Shown: positions 1-10,863 of the stretch, piece after piece
Layout: each line of letters opens with the position of its first letter
How positions within the stretch are numbered: position 1 is the first letter of the stretch
Origin: Tieghemiomyces parasiticus
Taxonomy: Eukaryota; Kickxellomycota; Dimargaritomycetes; Dimargaritales; Dimargaritaceae
DNA length: 64,000 nucleotides
Assembly: GCA_027575765.1 (NCBI GenBank)
Contig: JANBPT010000118.1
Coordinates: 1-64,000, forward strand
Reading direction: 5' to 3'
Program-made: the position numbers and the translations under genes
The notes under the pieces: generated by a model
Database searches by the model: none
Seen by the model: only the letters and a program-made list of their open reading frames with translations
Told to the model about the DNA's origin: nothing

Positions 1-87
1 GACCTCGAGAAGCTGATGGGCAAGAAGCCCATGCGTCTGCGCGACTTCTTTGAGCACCACGAGGACGAGTTCAAGCCTTCGCACTAA
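1..87 (+). CDS. C-terminal end of a protein cut by the window edge
   Basis: The first 28 codons form an open frame (DLEKLMGKK... ending FKPSH) with a TAA stop at 85-87. Codon use is GC-rich at third positions, like the clear genes nearby. The pattern of Leu-Met-Gly-Lys-Lys-Pro followed by LRDFF and an acidic/His stretch resembles the C-terminal tail of NmrA-like or isoflavone-reductase-like NAD(P)-binding proteins, but the piece is too short to assign. An AATAAA polyadenylation-type hexamer lies at 234-239. Coding status is fairly likely; the family is only a guess. Confidence 0.5.
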   Translation, partial: DLEKLMGKKPMRLRDFFEHHEDEFKPSH

Positions 88-762
88 AATGGCCGCCGCA
101 ACTGGCAAGTTGGCCCTCCCCCCTCCATAATTACCCCGCCCTCCGCCTCCCCTCCTCACCTTTGCTCTCTGCCGTTCACCTCACCTCACTACTACACACG
201 CTTTGCACTCGTCTCGCTCGTGTTGGGTGAATAAATAAAATTCCATATCTGCAAAACCCCGTATTAAAATTCCGAATGGTCGAGAAAAAGGGTATAAGAG
301 GGGGATAGGGTGGCAGTTGAATAAATGTAGCAGATATATACAACTTGCCTTCCTGGAGTTTGTCGATCGACGGGATTTTGGGAACCCTATATGACAGGGA
401 ATGGCCGCGGTGATGCCCTGGTCTAATGCGGACTGGCCCGACATAGCGTATCGGTGAAGCCCCTAAATTGTCCGTGCGACTGACCTCATATCTGGCCTGA
501 CCTCGTTCGAGTCCTTCGGCGCTGCCGCTTCCGGTCGACGTCAGCGTTCCCTCTCCCCCAACCCCTCTGGTGTATCGTTGAATCGAAGAAAGACTACGGG
601 CATTGATCGCTTAACAGCTCTCGCGTTGGCCGACACCACGCGTACATTCACCTACTCCGCATTGGACATGGCTGCCCCCCCCTCCGCTCGCTATCATATT
701 CTATTGCATTCCTTCCATTCAACCCCTCCTCACCGCTTCCTGTCGGTTTCGCCACCTAGACT
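88..762. other. Intergenic region upstream of cardiolipin synthase
   Basis: Holds the 3' flank of the truncated gene (AATAAA at 234-239) and the presumed promoter and 5' leader of the next gene. The open frames here are short and lack coding-like composition. I see no RNA gene. Confidence 0.5.
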
Positions 763-2680
763 GATGTCACTCATTCGGGGGTTCGCTCAATGTTCGCGCA
801 GAAGGACCGGCCAGACGGCCTGGTCCCGGACGCTCGTGTCGATCCGCCCCGGCCTGGCAGTGGCACCAGCTAAGCCGCAGTCGTTTGTACGGTAGGTTGG
901 AGGCTACAGAGTCACGCCACCGCAACTCGTACAGCACCAGGCTGCGCCGGCTATCCCCATATCCTCAGCTCACTCACCATGAGCTTGAGTTCTCAAGGAC
1001 CCCAAGCCCTTGCCGCCAAGCCAACTAAATCCCTCGATGTACCCGCTGCTCATGCGGTCTACCGTGTAGGCCTACCACCCGCGACCCAAACACCCTTGTC
1101 AGGAAATGCATATCGTTAAGGTACCCCCTCCGAGTCGCTACAACCGGCGAGCACCATGGAAGCCGCTTGCTGACCACCCAGAGGTCACCAGGTACCCCCC
1201 AGCGACCAGACGAGCAGTCAAAACCACCTACTAACCTGGAAACAGCGGCCGTCAGTGACCATCAGACCAAGGTAGCGTACCGGTCCCACCTAAGTGAGAG
1301 AATTGTCAGGCCCTTGCGGGAAGGGGTCTAAAGTTCTAGATCATGTGATCCGACTTGTCCACGGCAGAGCGCCATCAAATCCTCAGCAACCCCGTCAACC
1401 TAATTCCTTACCCTGTCTCTCAATCCCGTCCAGCAATCTGCCAAGTCCATCCGGGAAAATATTTACACGATCCCTAATCTCATGACGACGGTCCGCCTCG
1501 TTGGATCACCCTATATTGGATACCTCATCGTCCAGCAGCAATACGGGTGGGCACTGGCCGGCTGCATGGCCTTCGCGGCCTCGGACGCCCTCGATGGGTA
1601 TATCGCTCGGCGCTTCAATATGCAGTCGGTGGTCGGGTCTATCCTCGACCCCGCGGCCGACAAGGCCCTCATGACGGTGCTTACCGTCTCGCTCGCCATG
1701 GTAGATCTCTTGCCCGGTAAGCCCGACGTCAGATGGTACCACTCCTCTTTCCCTTCTCATATATCACCAGAAAGAGAGAGAGAGAGAGATAGCCGAGCCT
1801 GTTGATGGTACTCGCTTCGAGTCCGGCTCCTCGTTAGCTCTTGTCTAACCCTACCATGACCTACGGTCAAACCTCCCCCCCCGCCCTATCCAGTGCCTCT
1901 CGCTGCCCTGATCCTACTCCGGGATGGCGGACTGGTCCTGTCCTCGTTTTATTTCCGCTATATATCCTTGCCGCCACCCGTAAGTGACTAGCAGGCTACC
2001 TCCAGCTCTGAGCAACGATTTTCAGGGTTCAATGATCGACCCTCATTGTACTTACCCCCCTGTAAGGGTTTGTATCCATCGTACTGACTTTTGCCCATTG
2101 CTTCCCTTCCACTTCCTATCAGAAAACCTTTTGGCGGTATTGGGATCCGTCTCTGCCATCGGCCGAGGTCCGCCCAACCATGGTCAGCAAGGTAGGTGGT
2201 TAATTGACATTGGGGGTATCTGATTGGGTCATCCCCGTCTGTGGGTGGGCATCATCTAAATCCCTTCCCAGTCCCGCTTCGCGACGGACTCACCATTTAT
2301 CCCTACCTTCTGAACCCCTCCGTTGTGCCTTCCCACCCCTTTCAGGCCAATACTGCCCTCCAACTCCTGCTCATGATGTGCACGCTCACCTCGCCACTGG
2401 TGGGCATGACCGACAGTATCGCTTTGACTGCCCTTCAGTAAGTTTTGAGCTCCAATTTTCCCTCGTTTGGGACTGTTGCTAGGCTAATGCGATGGCTGGC
2501 CAGGTCGATATAGTTCGTAGAGGCTTACATCTAGATCCCGCACAATGTAAACACTGCTTAACTCTGTTGAACATCAGATACACGGTGGCGGCCACCACCA
2601 TCTGGTCCGGGGCCGGTTACATTCGATCCAAGGACGCGGTGCACATCTTGGGTAAGAATAAGAAGCCGCCGACGTCATGA
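763..2680 (+). CDS. CRD1: Cardiolipin synthase, mitochondrial (CDP-alcohol phosphotransferase type)
   Basis: Joins phosphatidylglycerol and CDP-diacylglycerol to make cardiolipin in the mitochondrial inner membrane. Proposed exons: 763-891, 1433-1716, 1894-1979, 2123-2191, 2346-2437, 2578-2680; all phases agree. Exon 1 is an Arg/Ser-rich, acid-free presequence (MSLIRGFAQCSRRR...), so the ATG at 763 was chosen. Exon 2 reads ENIYTIPNLMTTVRL, then the full CDP-alcohol phosphotransferase signature D-x2-D-G-x2-A-R-x8-G-x3-D-x3-D (DALDGYIARR...GSILDPAADK). Exon 3 carries RDGGLVLSSFYFRY; exon 4 KTFWRYW...EVRPTMVSK; exon 6 QYTVAATTIWSGAGYI. These blocks follow the eukaryotic Crd1/CRLS1 order closely. 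Introns 2-5 are 140-177 nt; intron 1 would be 541 nt, so a small extra exon there is possible. The end (ILGKNKKPPTS) reads through a GTAAGA that could also be a donor. Confidence 0.9.
1773..1789. repeat. GA dinucleotide microsatellite in intron
   Basis: A short (GA)n run inside the second intron of the cardiolipin synthase gene. A simple repeat with no other signal. Confidence 0.8.
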
Positions 2681-2805
2681 GCCATTCATAGTTATGAATG
2701 ATAAGAATATATCTGTTTAGTGCCGCAGTCTGAGGGACACGCCAAATGAGCGACCCTGGCTCACAATCGCAAGAAATAAGAACCGTTGGGAGCGGTCAGG
2801 ATTAA

Positions 2806-2811
2806 AATAAA
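2806..2811 (+). terminator. Probable polyadenylation signal of CRD1
   Basis: AATAAA 125 nt after the CRD1 stop codon, in the short gap between the convergent CRD1 and HECT genes. Confidence 0.4.
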
Positions 2812-3000
2812 GCGATTTTATGGACAGCGGTGGAGCTAGCGTGGTAGCCAGGATAAATGATGACAGTGCGGAAGAGGGGGGGGTGGATGAATAGTACAGA
2901 GAGGGGAAGGCTGGGAGAGGAAGCAATAAGAATTGATAGCAAGCTACACGATAGGCACAGCAAGGTGAATTGGCTGGTGATCGGTAAATACATATCCGTA

Positions 3001-5202
3001 TCACTTGAGCCAGAACCCCTCGCTTTCGTCGATAGCCCGGGTCAGTTTGGTGATCAGGCGGTCTGGGCTGGCATAGTCGTAGAGACCGAGCTGGTTGAAA
3101 CAGGTACGGGCCACGGGGAAGCGATCGCAGTCATCGCCCAACCGCACCACGCGGAACAACATCTTGTCGGTCCCTAGGACCGGGATACGGTCGCTGCCGG
3201 TGACGAAGGCCAGAAACCGTTTCTGACGGGCCGGGTTCCAAGTGGCCAAGAGGGCCCACAGCGCCTCCACGACCGGCGAGTCGGCAGTGAATCCGTGGTA
3301 GGTGGTAACCGATCGGAGTTGGTCGAGGTCCAGGGCGGCGGCACTGCCACGGACTAGGAGCTCAATCTCGGCCGGGTGAAAGAGCGAGAGAGCGTTGCCG
3401 CCGCAAACGTAAAAGAAGCCCCGACGGAAGGGTTCGAACTGGCGGGCCACCGCGTCAGTCAGGACGTGACGCACGTAGCGGGCCACGTACTCGGCTCGGT
3501 TGGCGCGGGTCACGGGCAAGTCAGCGCCTCCGGGGACAAGCGGGACCAGACGCCGCTCACCGTAGGCCGCGGTGGGGACGGCGAAGGTGAGACTGAACAC
3601 TTCCTCCACGTCGTCCCCGGGGTACTCGAGTAGCTGCTGCAGGCCGCGGGCGAGGGAAGGCCGCAGGTCGCGGAGGTCGCGCAGTCCCACGGGGACCCCG
3701 AGGAGCTTCTTGTAGCAGGCCAGCGGGAGCCGCACGTCCAGGATGATGGAGTTGTAGATGGCCAGGCCGAAGATGACGCCGGCCAGAAAGTACTGATCGG
3801 TGGTCTCGAAACTGGCCGGGTTGAAGTAGAAGGCCTGCGATTCATCTTCCTGCACGAACATGCTGTGTAGCGGGTTGAAGAGGTCCCGTAGGAGGAGTAA
3901 GAACCACTCCTTGGTGAGCCCGCCGGCGTCCACGCCGTCCTCGCCCACGAAGCTAACCCGCAGCTTCTTCTTAAGGTCGGTCTCACGCGCCGCCAACTGA
4001 TGCAGTGAGTCCTCCAGGACGCACGAGCGGCGTACATGAAGGGTCAGGTACGGTTCCGCCGCTCGTTTCTTGAGGATGGTGGTGAGCAGGGCCTCCTTGA
4101 CCTTCGACTCCATCTGACGACGGGCATCCAGTCGCATGATCTGCAGCTTGGCACCCAAGCTGAGGAGGATGGGGTACTGGCAAAGGGCAAACTTGCCGGT
4201 GCGTTGCTGCCAAGCGTCATAGTCAGAGGTCAGGTCGACAAGGTCGACCAGAGAATTGTAAAAATCGGCAATGGGGAGGCGCTCGCGCCGGAGATTGTTG
4301 GCGGCAAAGAGCAGGGTCATGATGCGGGCGGCGGCGCGGAGGGGCCAGTCGGCCTCGTAGGGCACGGCGGCGGTGGGTATGGTGTCCAGGGTGGATGGGT
4401 AGCGGTGGTAACGGGCAAGCCGGTGGGTGATGAAGTGGCTGACCCAGTCCACACGTTGTCGGAGGAGGGCGACGGGAAGGCGGGCAAACCACTGCACGAG
4501 GTAGTGGTGAAGCTGGTTGCTTAGGCCAGAAAGTAGGCCAAGCAGCCGCTTGCTGAGCTGGTGGTGGAGCTCAGTCTCCTGTGGGAAGGTGTGCTGGGGC
4601 AGCAGAGGGTTCTCGAGTAAGACAAGGAGGAAGCGGATACTGTCTTTGCGGCGAAGCGGGCAGCACGGCCGTTTGAGGAGGCGCTCGGTGGCCTGCATCA
4701 GGGCGCGCACAAACGGAGCCGGAAGCTCGAGGATGATGCGGTAGGCCTCTCGCACATCGTCCAGGGCCACGCCAGGGTCGGTGGAGCAGGTCCGCTGGCC
4801 GTTGGCGAAGCTCGCATTGAGCCGGTCCCACTGAGCGAACGACTCGGCAATGAGGTGCTCGAGCTGCGGGGCGGTCTGGCGGTCCTGGCGCCAGGCCTCC
4901 ACGGCCCGCCGTAACCGGTCAAGGGTCAGGGGCCGACGGCGTCGACTCTCGGAGGCCGGGTCATCTAGCGGTTGCAGGTCATTGATGGTGTCACAGACGG
5001 TACACCGAAAACACGTGGAGGCCTGTGGGTACCGAAGCCGGCTGTCGCAGCACATGCAGGTACCCGTGGCCAGGCCGTCGGTGGAGCCCGTTAGGGTCCG
5101 CGTGACCTCGCGTCGGCCGGCGGTGGTCAAAGTATGCGTGGGGAAGGACAATCGGTGCCATCGGGCCGGGTTGCTCGGCGTTGGAACCGAGCTGCGCTGC
5201 AT
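3001..5202 (-). CDS. HUL4: HECT-type E3 ubiquitin ligase, HUL4-like
   Basis: A 733-residue single-exon protein. The N-terminus (residues 49-70) has two CxxC pairs (C49/C52 and C67/C70) in a zinc-ribbon-like context ending CDTINDL, as in fungal Hul4-type ligases. The middle is helical. The C-terminal half from about residue 375 is a HECT domain: RVSFVGEDGVDAGGLTKEW at the N-lobe start, YFLAGVIFGLAIYNSIILD in the N-lobe, and the catalytic cysteine at residue 701 in the block ARTCFNQLGLYDY, 33 residues from the end as is typical. HECT ligases accept ubiquitin on this cysteine before passing it to substrate. Yeast Hul4 is linked to nuclear and ribosome/RNA quality control (family knowledge). The start is the first ATG of the open frame; an upstream exon cannot be excluded. 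It is convergent with CRD1. Confidence 0.88.
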   Translation of the reverse strand: MQRSSVPTPSNPARWHRLSFPTHTLTTAGRREVTRTLTGSTDGLATGTCMCCDSRLRYPQASTCFRCTVCDTINDLQPLDDPASESRRRRPLTLDRLRRAVEAWRQDRQTAPQLEHLIAESFAQWDRLNASFANGQRTCSTDPGVALDDVREAYRIILELPAPFVRALMQATERLLKRPCCPLRRKDSIRFLLVLLENPLLPQHTFPQETELHHQLSKRLLGLLSGLSNQLHHYLVQWFARLPVALLRQRVDWVSHFITHRLARYHRYPSTLDTIPTAAVPYEADWPLRAAARIMTLLFAANNLRRERLPIADFYNSLVDLVDLTSDYDAWQQRTGKFALCQYPILLSLGAKLQIMRLDARRQMESKVKEALLTTILKKRAAEPYLTLHVRRSCVLEDSLHQLAARETDLKKKLRVSFVGEDGVDAGGLTKEWFLLLLRDLFNPLHSMFVQEDESQAFYFNPASFETTDQYFLAGVIFGLAIYNSIILDVRLPLACYKKLLGVPVGLRDLRDLRPSLARGLQQLLEYPGDDVEEVFSLTFAVPTAAYGERRLVPLVPGGADLPVTRANRAEYVARYVRHVLTDAVARQFEPFRRGFFYVCGGNALSLFHPAEIELLVRGSAAALDLDQLRSVTTYHGFTADSPVVEALWALLATWNPARQKRFLAFVTGSDRIPVLGTDKMLFRVVRLGDDCDRFPVARTCFNQLGLYDYASPDRLITKLTRAIDESEGFWLK

Positions 5203-7732
5203 GCCGGACGCCAGGGCGGAGTTGGAAAATGTGGGCCGAGGTGGCGAGGGATACTAGCAAGGCAGGGATAGAAAGACAGGCTGGGTGGAAATGGAATCTA
5301 GAGAAGCGTCGGGAGCAGTAACGTAGCAGATGGCGTCGAGGTGGGGACTCGACACCCGGGAGTGCAAGGTCAGGCGGATGCGTAAAGCGGTCTAGCGAGG
5401 GGAATAAGTGCCAGCAGGGACGCCAGATAGGTACGGGGCTGTGGCCTTATATGCACCAGGGGCAGGGAGGAAATAGACAGTAAGGGGACGGCGCCGTACT
5501 GGGAATGACTAGGGAAACGGTGAAGGGAGTGGAGAGCGAGGGAGGGGGCTGGTGTCTAGCCGCCCCGTCGATGGCCCATGTCGCTGCAACCCTTGTGCAC
5601 AGCGGCATGGAAGGCTAGCTGGTGGGGCCATCGGGGCGGCCTGCGCGTGCGGCGGCCTTTGGATAATAATAGAAGCGTCATTCACACACTGCCCTTCGGA
5701 AAACACATTCTCGTTCCAACCAGCGGAGCACCGGGGGGAGGGAATCCAGGAGGCGTGGTGCGCGGAGCCGACTCCGACCCCTGTATGTCAGACCGGCTGG
5801 CGTGGAGACGTAAACCTCGATGCCAAAGGCGAAGTGGGCTGGCGCGACAGCCGAGGCCTAGACAGCAGGACATGGCCAGGTCTTTAAAGAAACGAAAGGC
5901 CAAGGCACTACAAACAGTCGCCAGCAGGCTTTGGCAGCTCTAGGCCAGTAGTGATCGGCCAGGAAAAGGCCGCCAGTGGCACGGGGATCCCTTCCAAACA
6001 GTTTCGGCAGGTGGCGAATCCAGCTGCTCTACATTGGGGTGGCGGCGACTGCGTGGGCTGGACATCCACTGTGTCGGGGAGAGAGGCCGGTCATGGGAGT
6101 AGATTTTTTCTTTAGACAACTATGTTATTGGTGCATGGACTAGAGGCTGGCTGTAGTATGAGTGGGCATTGGCAGGTGCATGGGTAGGGCGGTATCAGAA
6201 GCACCATGGACCGGCAATCAACGGCATTGTAGGCCAAAATCCCTCTGGCCCAGCAGGTGGTGGTACGCCCCTCGCGGTCAACAAACGGACGCCATACATG
6301 TCCTTGCGCTAACGTAGTAGGCCGGGCCGGAAAGCTCCCCAACCGAAGGGCGTCGGACATGGCCTCCCGAACTAGCCGGTGCGAATGACCATCCGCGCCT
6401 AATCGAGACGTTACAATTGCAACCTAACTGGGAACCGGCCACACTGGAATGGGACTGGCGGTTAGTCCAGCGACTTCACTCGGTCAGGGCTTGCAATGAA
6501 AGTTGCCCAGATTTGGCAGTACATTGAACAGTATGGGGCCTGCTTTGACACGGTCGTGCACTATGGGCCTGTCCATCGCACGACGCAGTAGGCGTAAGTA
6601 GCCAGATCTGCCCTGGACCATGGCCGTGGGGCGAGGCTGCGAAACGGACCCGTTATTGGAGTTGGCAGTACAGCAGACGGATAGGAACCAGTTCAGATCG
6701 TCGTGCGCCGTTCGACCTAGCACACTGGCTTTGTACTGGCCCAATTAAAGGAGGGTGAGTGGGCACGGATTTCCACCGTGGCCAGCTGTGCAGTATGGGT
6801 TTAACGTGGCCCTTGAGTAGCACTAGGGTAGTCCTGGCTCACGGCCATCGGCAATGGCGAGGAGCAAGAACACCAGAGGATCAAGCACTTGCGTACGAAA
6901 CAAAGGCTGGCAGTATCAACAGCAGCCACATTCAACCCTAGCCCATGGCTACTGGGTCAGCTCGGTAGGGCCGGTTACGAAGGGTGGGATTATGAGCGAA
7001 TACTATTCACCTATTCAGTTGTACCCCTAAATCTACCTGCGAGATATCAATACCTCGCCTCGCCCCTGCGACTATGGTCAATGCCCCACCTCTCCTGGCC
7101 CGTACTGAGGACAGTTGTCCCTTGTAGCCTCAATCAGTTGGCTGAGAGATGAGTCACTCCATCTCTTCCAAGGCTCCACCGGAGTGTGGTGGTGAGCAAC
7201 AACAGGCCACGAGGTCGACCGGGTCCTTAAGAGAAAGAGCCCACACAAGCATGCACGCACGGACGGGTGACACTCGTCCAGCTGACCCGTCTGCTTTCGG
7301 CAACTCGTAAACCCCTATGAGAGGGCGTCACCAGGCTGAGTACGTGAGGGCTGCAAAGCTCCCGGCATGTCGTTCGCACAAGTCTCTACCGTAGAGCGGG
7401 TAATGGGCTCAATTGAACTTCCGCTCTCCAATACCGTATCCCAACTTTGGATGTCAATATGATCACCTCGTTCCGCCCTTAGAACTTAATCACCGGCCCT
7501 TAATCGGCTACCCACAGTCAAAACCGGCTCACCACGGGCCATGGGTAGCCCCACGTCTAGCTATCCACGGTACAGTCTTTATAGCCATCGCCTACTACTG
7601 GGACTGGGTGGATCGTGATCGGCCAGATTTATCGCAGGTCACACTAGCTGTTCTATACCATTCATGAAAACCGAGGCAACTCGGGCAAGTGGAAGAGAAG
7701 AAGCGTATGTAATTGCGGACCAAGTAGTGGTA
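5203..7732. other. Gene-poor interval between HUL4 and NPY1
   Basis: Contains the HUL4 promoter side and the NPY1 3' flank. Open frames up to about 120 codons occur, but none shows a family motif, coding-like amino-acid order or supporting splice sites. I see no tRNA, rRNA or transposon protein. Confidence 0.5.
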
Positions 7733-10195
7733 TTACAGGAGACTCTTTTCCCGAGTGGCCCAGAATTTAAGCAGTTGGAACGCAATGCTGAAGGGCGGCG
7801 GCAGGGCTAGCCCCTCCGCCGTGCTGGTTCGATCTTGACTGGTCGAGGTGTGTTCGGCGATTGCCTTGAGTACCTCACCCCGGTCGAACCATTTGGCATC
7901 TGTTTGGGCCGTATGGGTAATGTGCAAGATGTGGTGACGAAATTGGGTCGAGGGTACGTTACTAGCCGGGTTCCGTGTCAGGTTGGTCTGGTTACGTAGT
8001 AGGATGCCTCCTCTTTCTAGCCGGTCGTGAGGCGGGCGTATGACGTGAGCTACCTACTTACCGTCGAGTTCCTGAGCATCGAGTAGGGGGTCAAGGTTAG
8101 GGTTAAAGGGAAGGGTGAGCGGCGTCCAATTTGAAAATGTCAAATAAGACCAGGTGGCCGACGACTTTGGATTTGTGGCGCGCCTTCCTTCGAAGCCGAT
8201 ATGCGCCAAGGGGGGTAACTTGGGTGGAGGTATAGGCGGCCCAAGCGCGGCTCAGACATCAGCGACCGCGGAATTCCAGTACGCCGTTCTTTCGTATCGT
8301 GCTCGCTACTTTTTATATTATTTACCTTATCCTCTCGGTGGATTGGCTCGGTGGAGGCCTGGGCAAAACACCCCATCATTAAGTTGTTAGGGTAGGGCTG
8401 GATACGTCCCAAGGAGCGGTGTGAAATGAGGTACCTAAAATCAGTGTCTACATCAGCAATGGTTAGGTGGTGAGTGCAGCCTCTCCCGGGCGGTTAGCAA
8501 GAGTTGCCAGGGAACTCGGCCACCGCTGGCCACTTACCCAGGGCTGGCTAGCGTAATAAATCACGTTGCCGACGACAACTCCGGTTTCCTCGAGCACCTC
8601 GCGTCGCACCGCGTTCTAAGTACATTGGGGCGAGATATCGGAAGTTAGTAAACTCAATGCATTAGACATCAACTTAAGCAGGGTATGTCCGTGTCGTCCA
8701 GCGCCTGAAGGACTTCTCAGGTGTGTGATAAAGTGAGCCGCATTTGGCCAAGCCATTCAGGGTACCCTAAACCTCAACCGCGATTGGCGCACTGGATACG
8801 GCGTCTGGCCTACGACTCACCTCCAGGGTCTCCCCGGGTTCTACAAATCCAGCCACACAGGTGTACCACCGCTTGGGGAAGGCGGCCTTGCGGCCGAGTA
8901 GGACCCGCTGCCCGTCAGGTGATATGACACACACGATGGCCACGGCGTCGGTGCGCGGGTAGGCCGAATTGTGGACACCCCGGCTGTTGACGCAGGGCGG
9001 GGCCACGGGGGTCGCCGTGAGCTCTGCCGGCTCGGTGGGGATGCAGACGCGCTTATAGCCCGCCTCGGACGATACTGGATCGGGGGGGGGAGGGTGAAGG
9101 TCAGGAGGTCAGCAGAGGCATCAAGTGGGGTTGGCGGGTGGCTATGACGTGGCGAGCCCGGGTTGTCGATGTATACGCCAACTTACCAGTGTGACGACCG
9201 CAGCTGGGGCAAAATTGGTTACGGCGGTTCCAGTCAATCTGTCGCGCACCATAACAGGTGATAAGGCCCATCAGTAGAAGCGAGGCAGGGACGGGGCCAT
9301 CCGTTAGACACGGTCCTGTTTGGCAACGGACTCGGTTCCGCATCATACGCAGAGCACTGATCGTCGACAAACCTAGTGTGCGATACGGCCGAATAACCTA
9401 CCATGGCGGTGGCCTGAGCAAACAGCACACTCTCACGGGAACTCAGGGCCAGCCCGGTCTGGCGCGGGGGGGAAAAGGTCGACGGACGCTGCGTCAGTAA
9501 CCGGTCCAGAGGCTCCGCCGTACCTTCCTGGCCCGGTTGACGGCACATGGGCGCCACATTGACGGCCCAGTACACAGGCTGCTCGGCGTAGAAGGCTGGC
9601 AGGTCTGGATGGTGATGTTCCGTCGGATGGTCAGCTTCCACACCTAGCAGTACCCAATCGGGCGGGGTCAAACCAGGCGGTTCGGTAGCGGCCAGGGCGG
9701 CAGTTTCGTTGCTGTAGGGATTACGAAACAAGGACAATATGTCGCGGGCTGAGAAGTAATCTAGTTGAGCAGCCCGGTCGTTCCCTGTAGCCAGCACCTC
9801 GGCGTCACGAAAGATGATGAAACGGGCCTTTGGACTGGTGAAGAGGTGGGAGAGTAGAGAGGTATTGCTACGCTGTGGCGACATGCTGACGATAGTTGGA
9901 GTGCCGTACCGAGGCGTGGACGAGTCAGTCAAAGTGGTAAAAGGGCGGTTCGTATCGGCCGGTGGTGAGAAAGGGTGGCTTGGGGAGCCGGCGTCTCTTG
10001 CGTGCTGACGGGGCCCAGCATCCGGTTAAGTGCTTTAGGCTTTGGTGTCCGGTCCTAAACGGGCAGTGCTACTTACCGGTTGAGCGCAAAACCAGTAAAC
10101 TTTCCCGCATATGCGTCCTCGACGGCCCCATGAGGGGCCTTGGCCCAGTGCTCGAAGAGTTGGCGGTACAGCGCACTGCGGCTACGGACGGCCAT
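7733..10195 (-). CDS. NPY1: NADH pyrophosphatase (Nudix hydrolase), 8 exons with a 10-nt micro-exon
   Basis: Hydrolyses NAD(H) diphosphate bonds to NMN(H) plus AMP and removes NAD caps from RNA (NUDT12/Npy1 family). Exons (minus strand): 10077-10195, 9402-9885, 9187-9238, 8821-9074, 8538-8615, 8326-8397, 8062-8071, 7733-7899. They sum to 1236 nt, or 411 residues; all phases agree. Exon 1 ends TGFALNR, the usual substrate-domain start. Exon 3 gives DWNRRNQFCPSCG (zinc CxxC). Exons 4-5 join into the Nudix box at about residues 294-316, pattern G-x5-E-x7-R-E-x-x-E-E-x-G (GFVEPGETLE + NAVRREVLEETGV), followed by SQPW. Exon 6 gives PYPNNLMMGCFA. The 10-nt exon adds ELD and joins to DAKWFDR, matching the conserved ELEDARWF block. 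Ends KSLL, not a canonical peroxisomal tripeptide. It is divergent from the seven-helix gene at 10864. Confidence 0.9.
8062..8071 (-). other. NPY1: 10-nt micro-exon of NPY1
   Basis: On the minus strand the sequence reads CTCAG, then the exon GAACTCGACG, then GTAAGT. It has consensus splice sites on both sides, a phase-0 entry and a phase-1 exit. Only by including it does the frame restore the conserved E-L-[ED]-D-A-[RK]-W-F segment. Direct transcript evidence is lacking. Confidence 0.75.
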
Positions 10196-10863
10196 GGCGA
10201 ATCGAGTCTGGCTAACGGGAAGGGGCTAAAAGGAGCGAATGAGCCGGTCAAGCGACGGCGACAGTCGAGGATAAACGCGAGAGTGCAAGGGGAGAGCCGT
10301 GTTTGCTTTGGGCTGTGATCAACAGCAGACCGATGGAACTTGTGACTGGTTGGAAAGGTATTTTGCCTGACCATCGAATGACATACCGGAGGGGGGGGGT
10401 GCGTATTAAGAAGCGGGGTTCCAGGGACTGCTACTCGGCCCCTGCACCACCCCGTAGATCTGAGCCCTGGGTCCAAGGCTGCCCGTCATTTCCCTAAGGT
10501 CGTTTCGGAAACCGATCGGCTCTGAGCTCCCCACGGCCGCTGTGGAACGCATCCAATACGGCCGACATCATTGGGTGCAGCTGTCTGAATTCCACGCAAA
10601 CCTGCCACGGCCGCTATCCTCCACCGCTGGTCGAGCCTGGATGCAGCCTAGGCAACTCCGCCCCTCGTAACCCGCATTCCTGTTTCCATGCGCCGTTAAC
10701 GAAGCCCGCGAACCTCTGCTGTCGCCTATACTCTTCGTCCTAGCCGAAGCCCCGTTAGCCCACCCCGCCTCTTCTACTTTTTCTTCAACACCACCGACTT
10801 GCCAAGGGAACTGCGTCTCGAGCTCACCTTCACCCGGATTTGCGCACGCCATACTTGGCTCCG

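Noticed and set aside
979..1061. Possible extra exon in CRD1 intron 1
   Set aside because: Open in one frame, but acceptor phases do not join both neighbours without a stop.
8094..8106. GGTTAGGGTTAAAGGG, telomere-like
   Set aside because: Only about two units, lying inside an NPY1 intron; no array.
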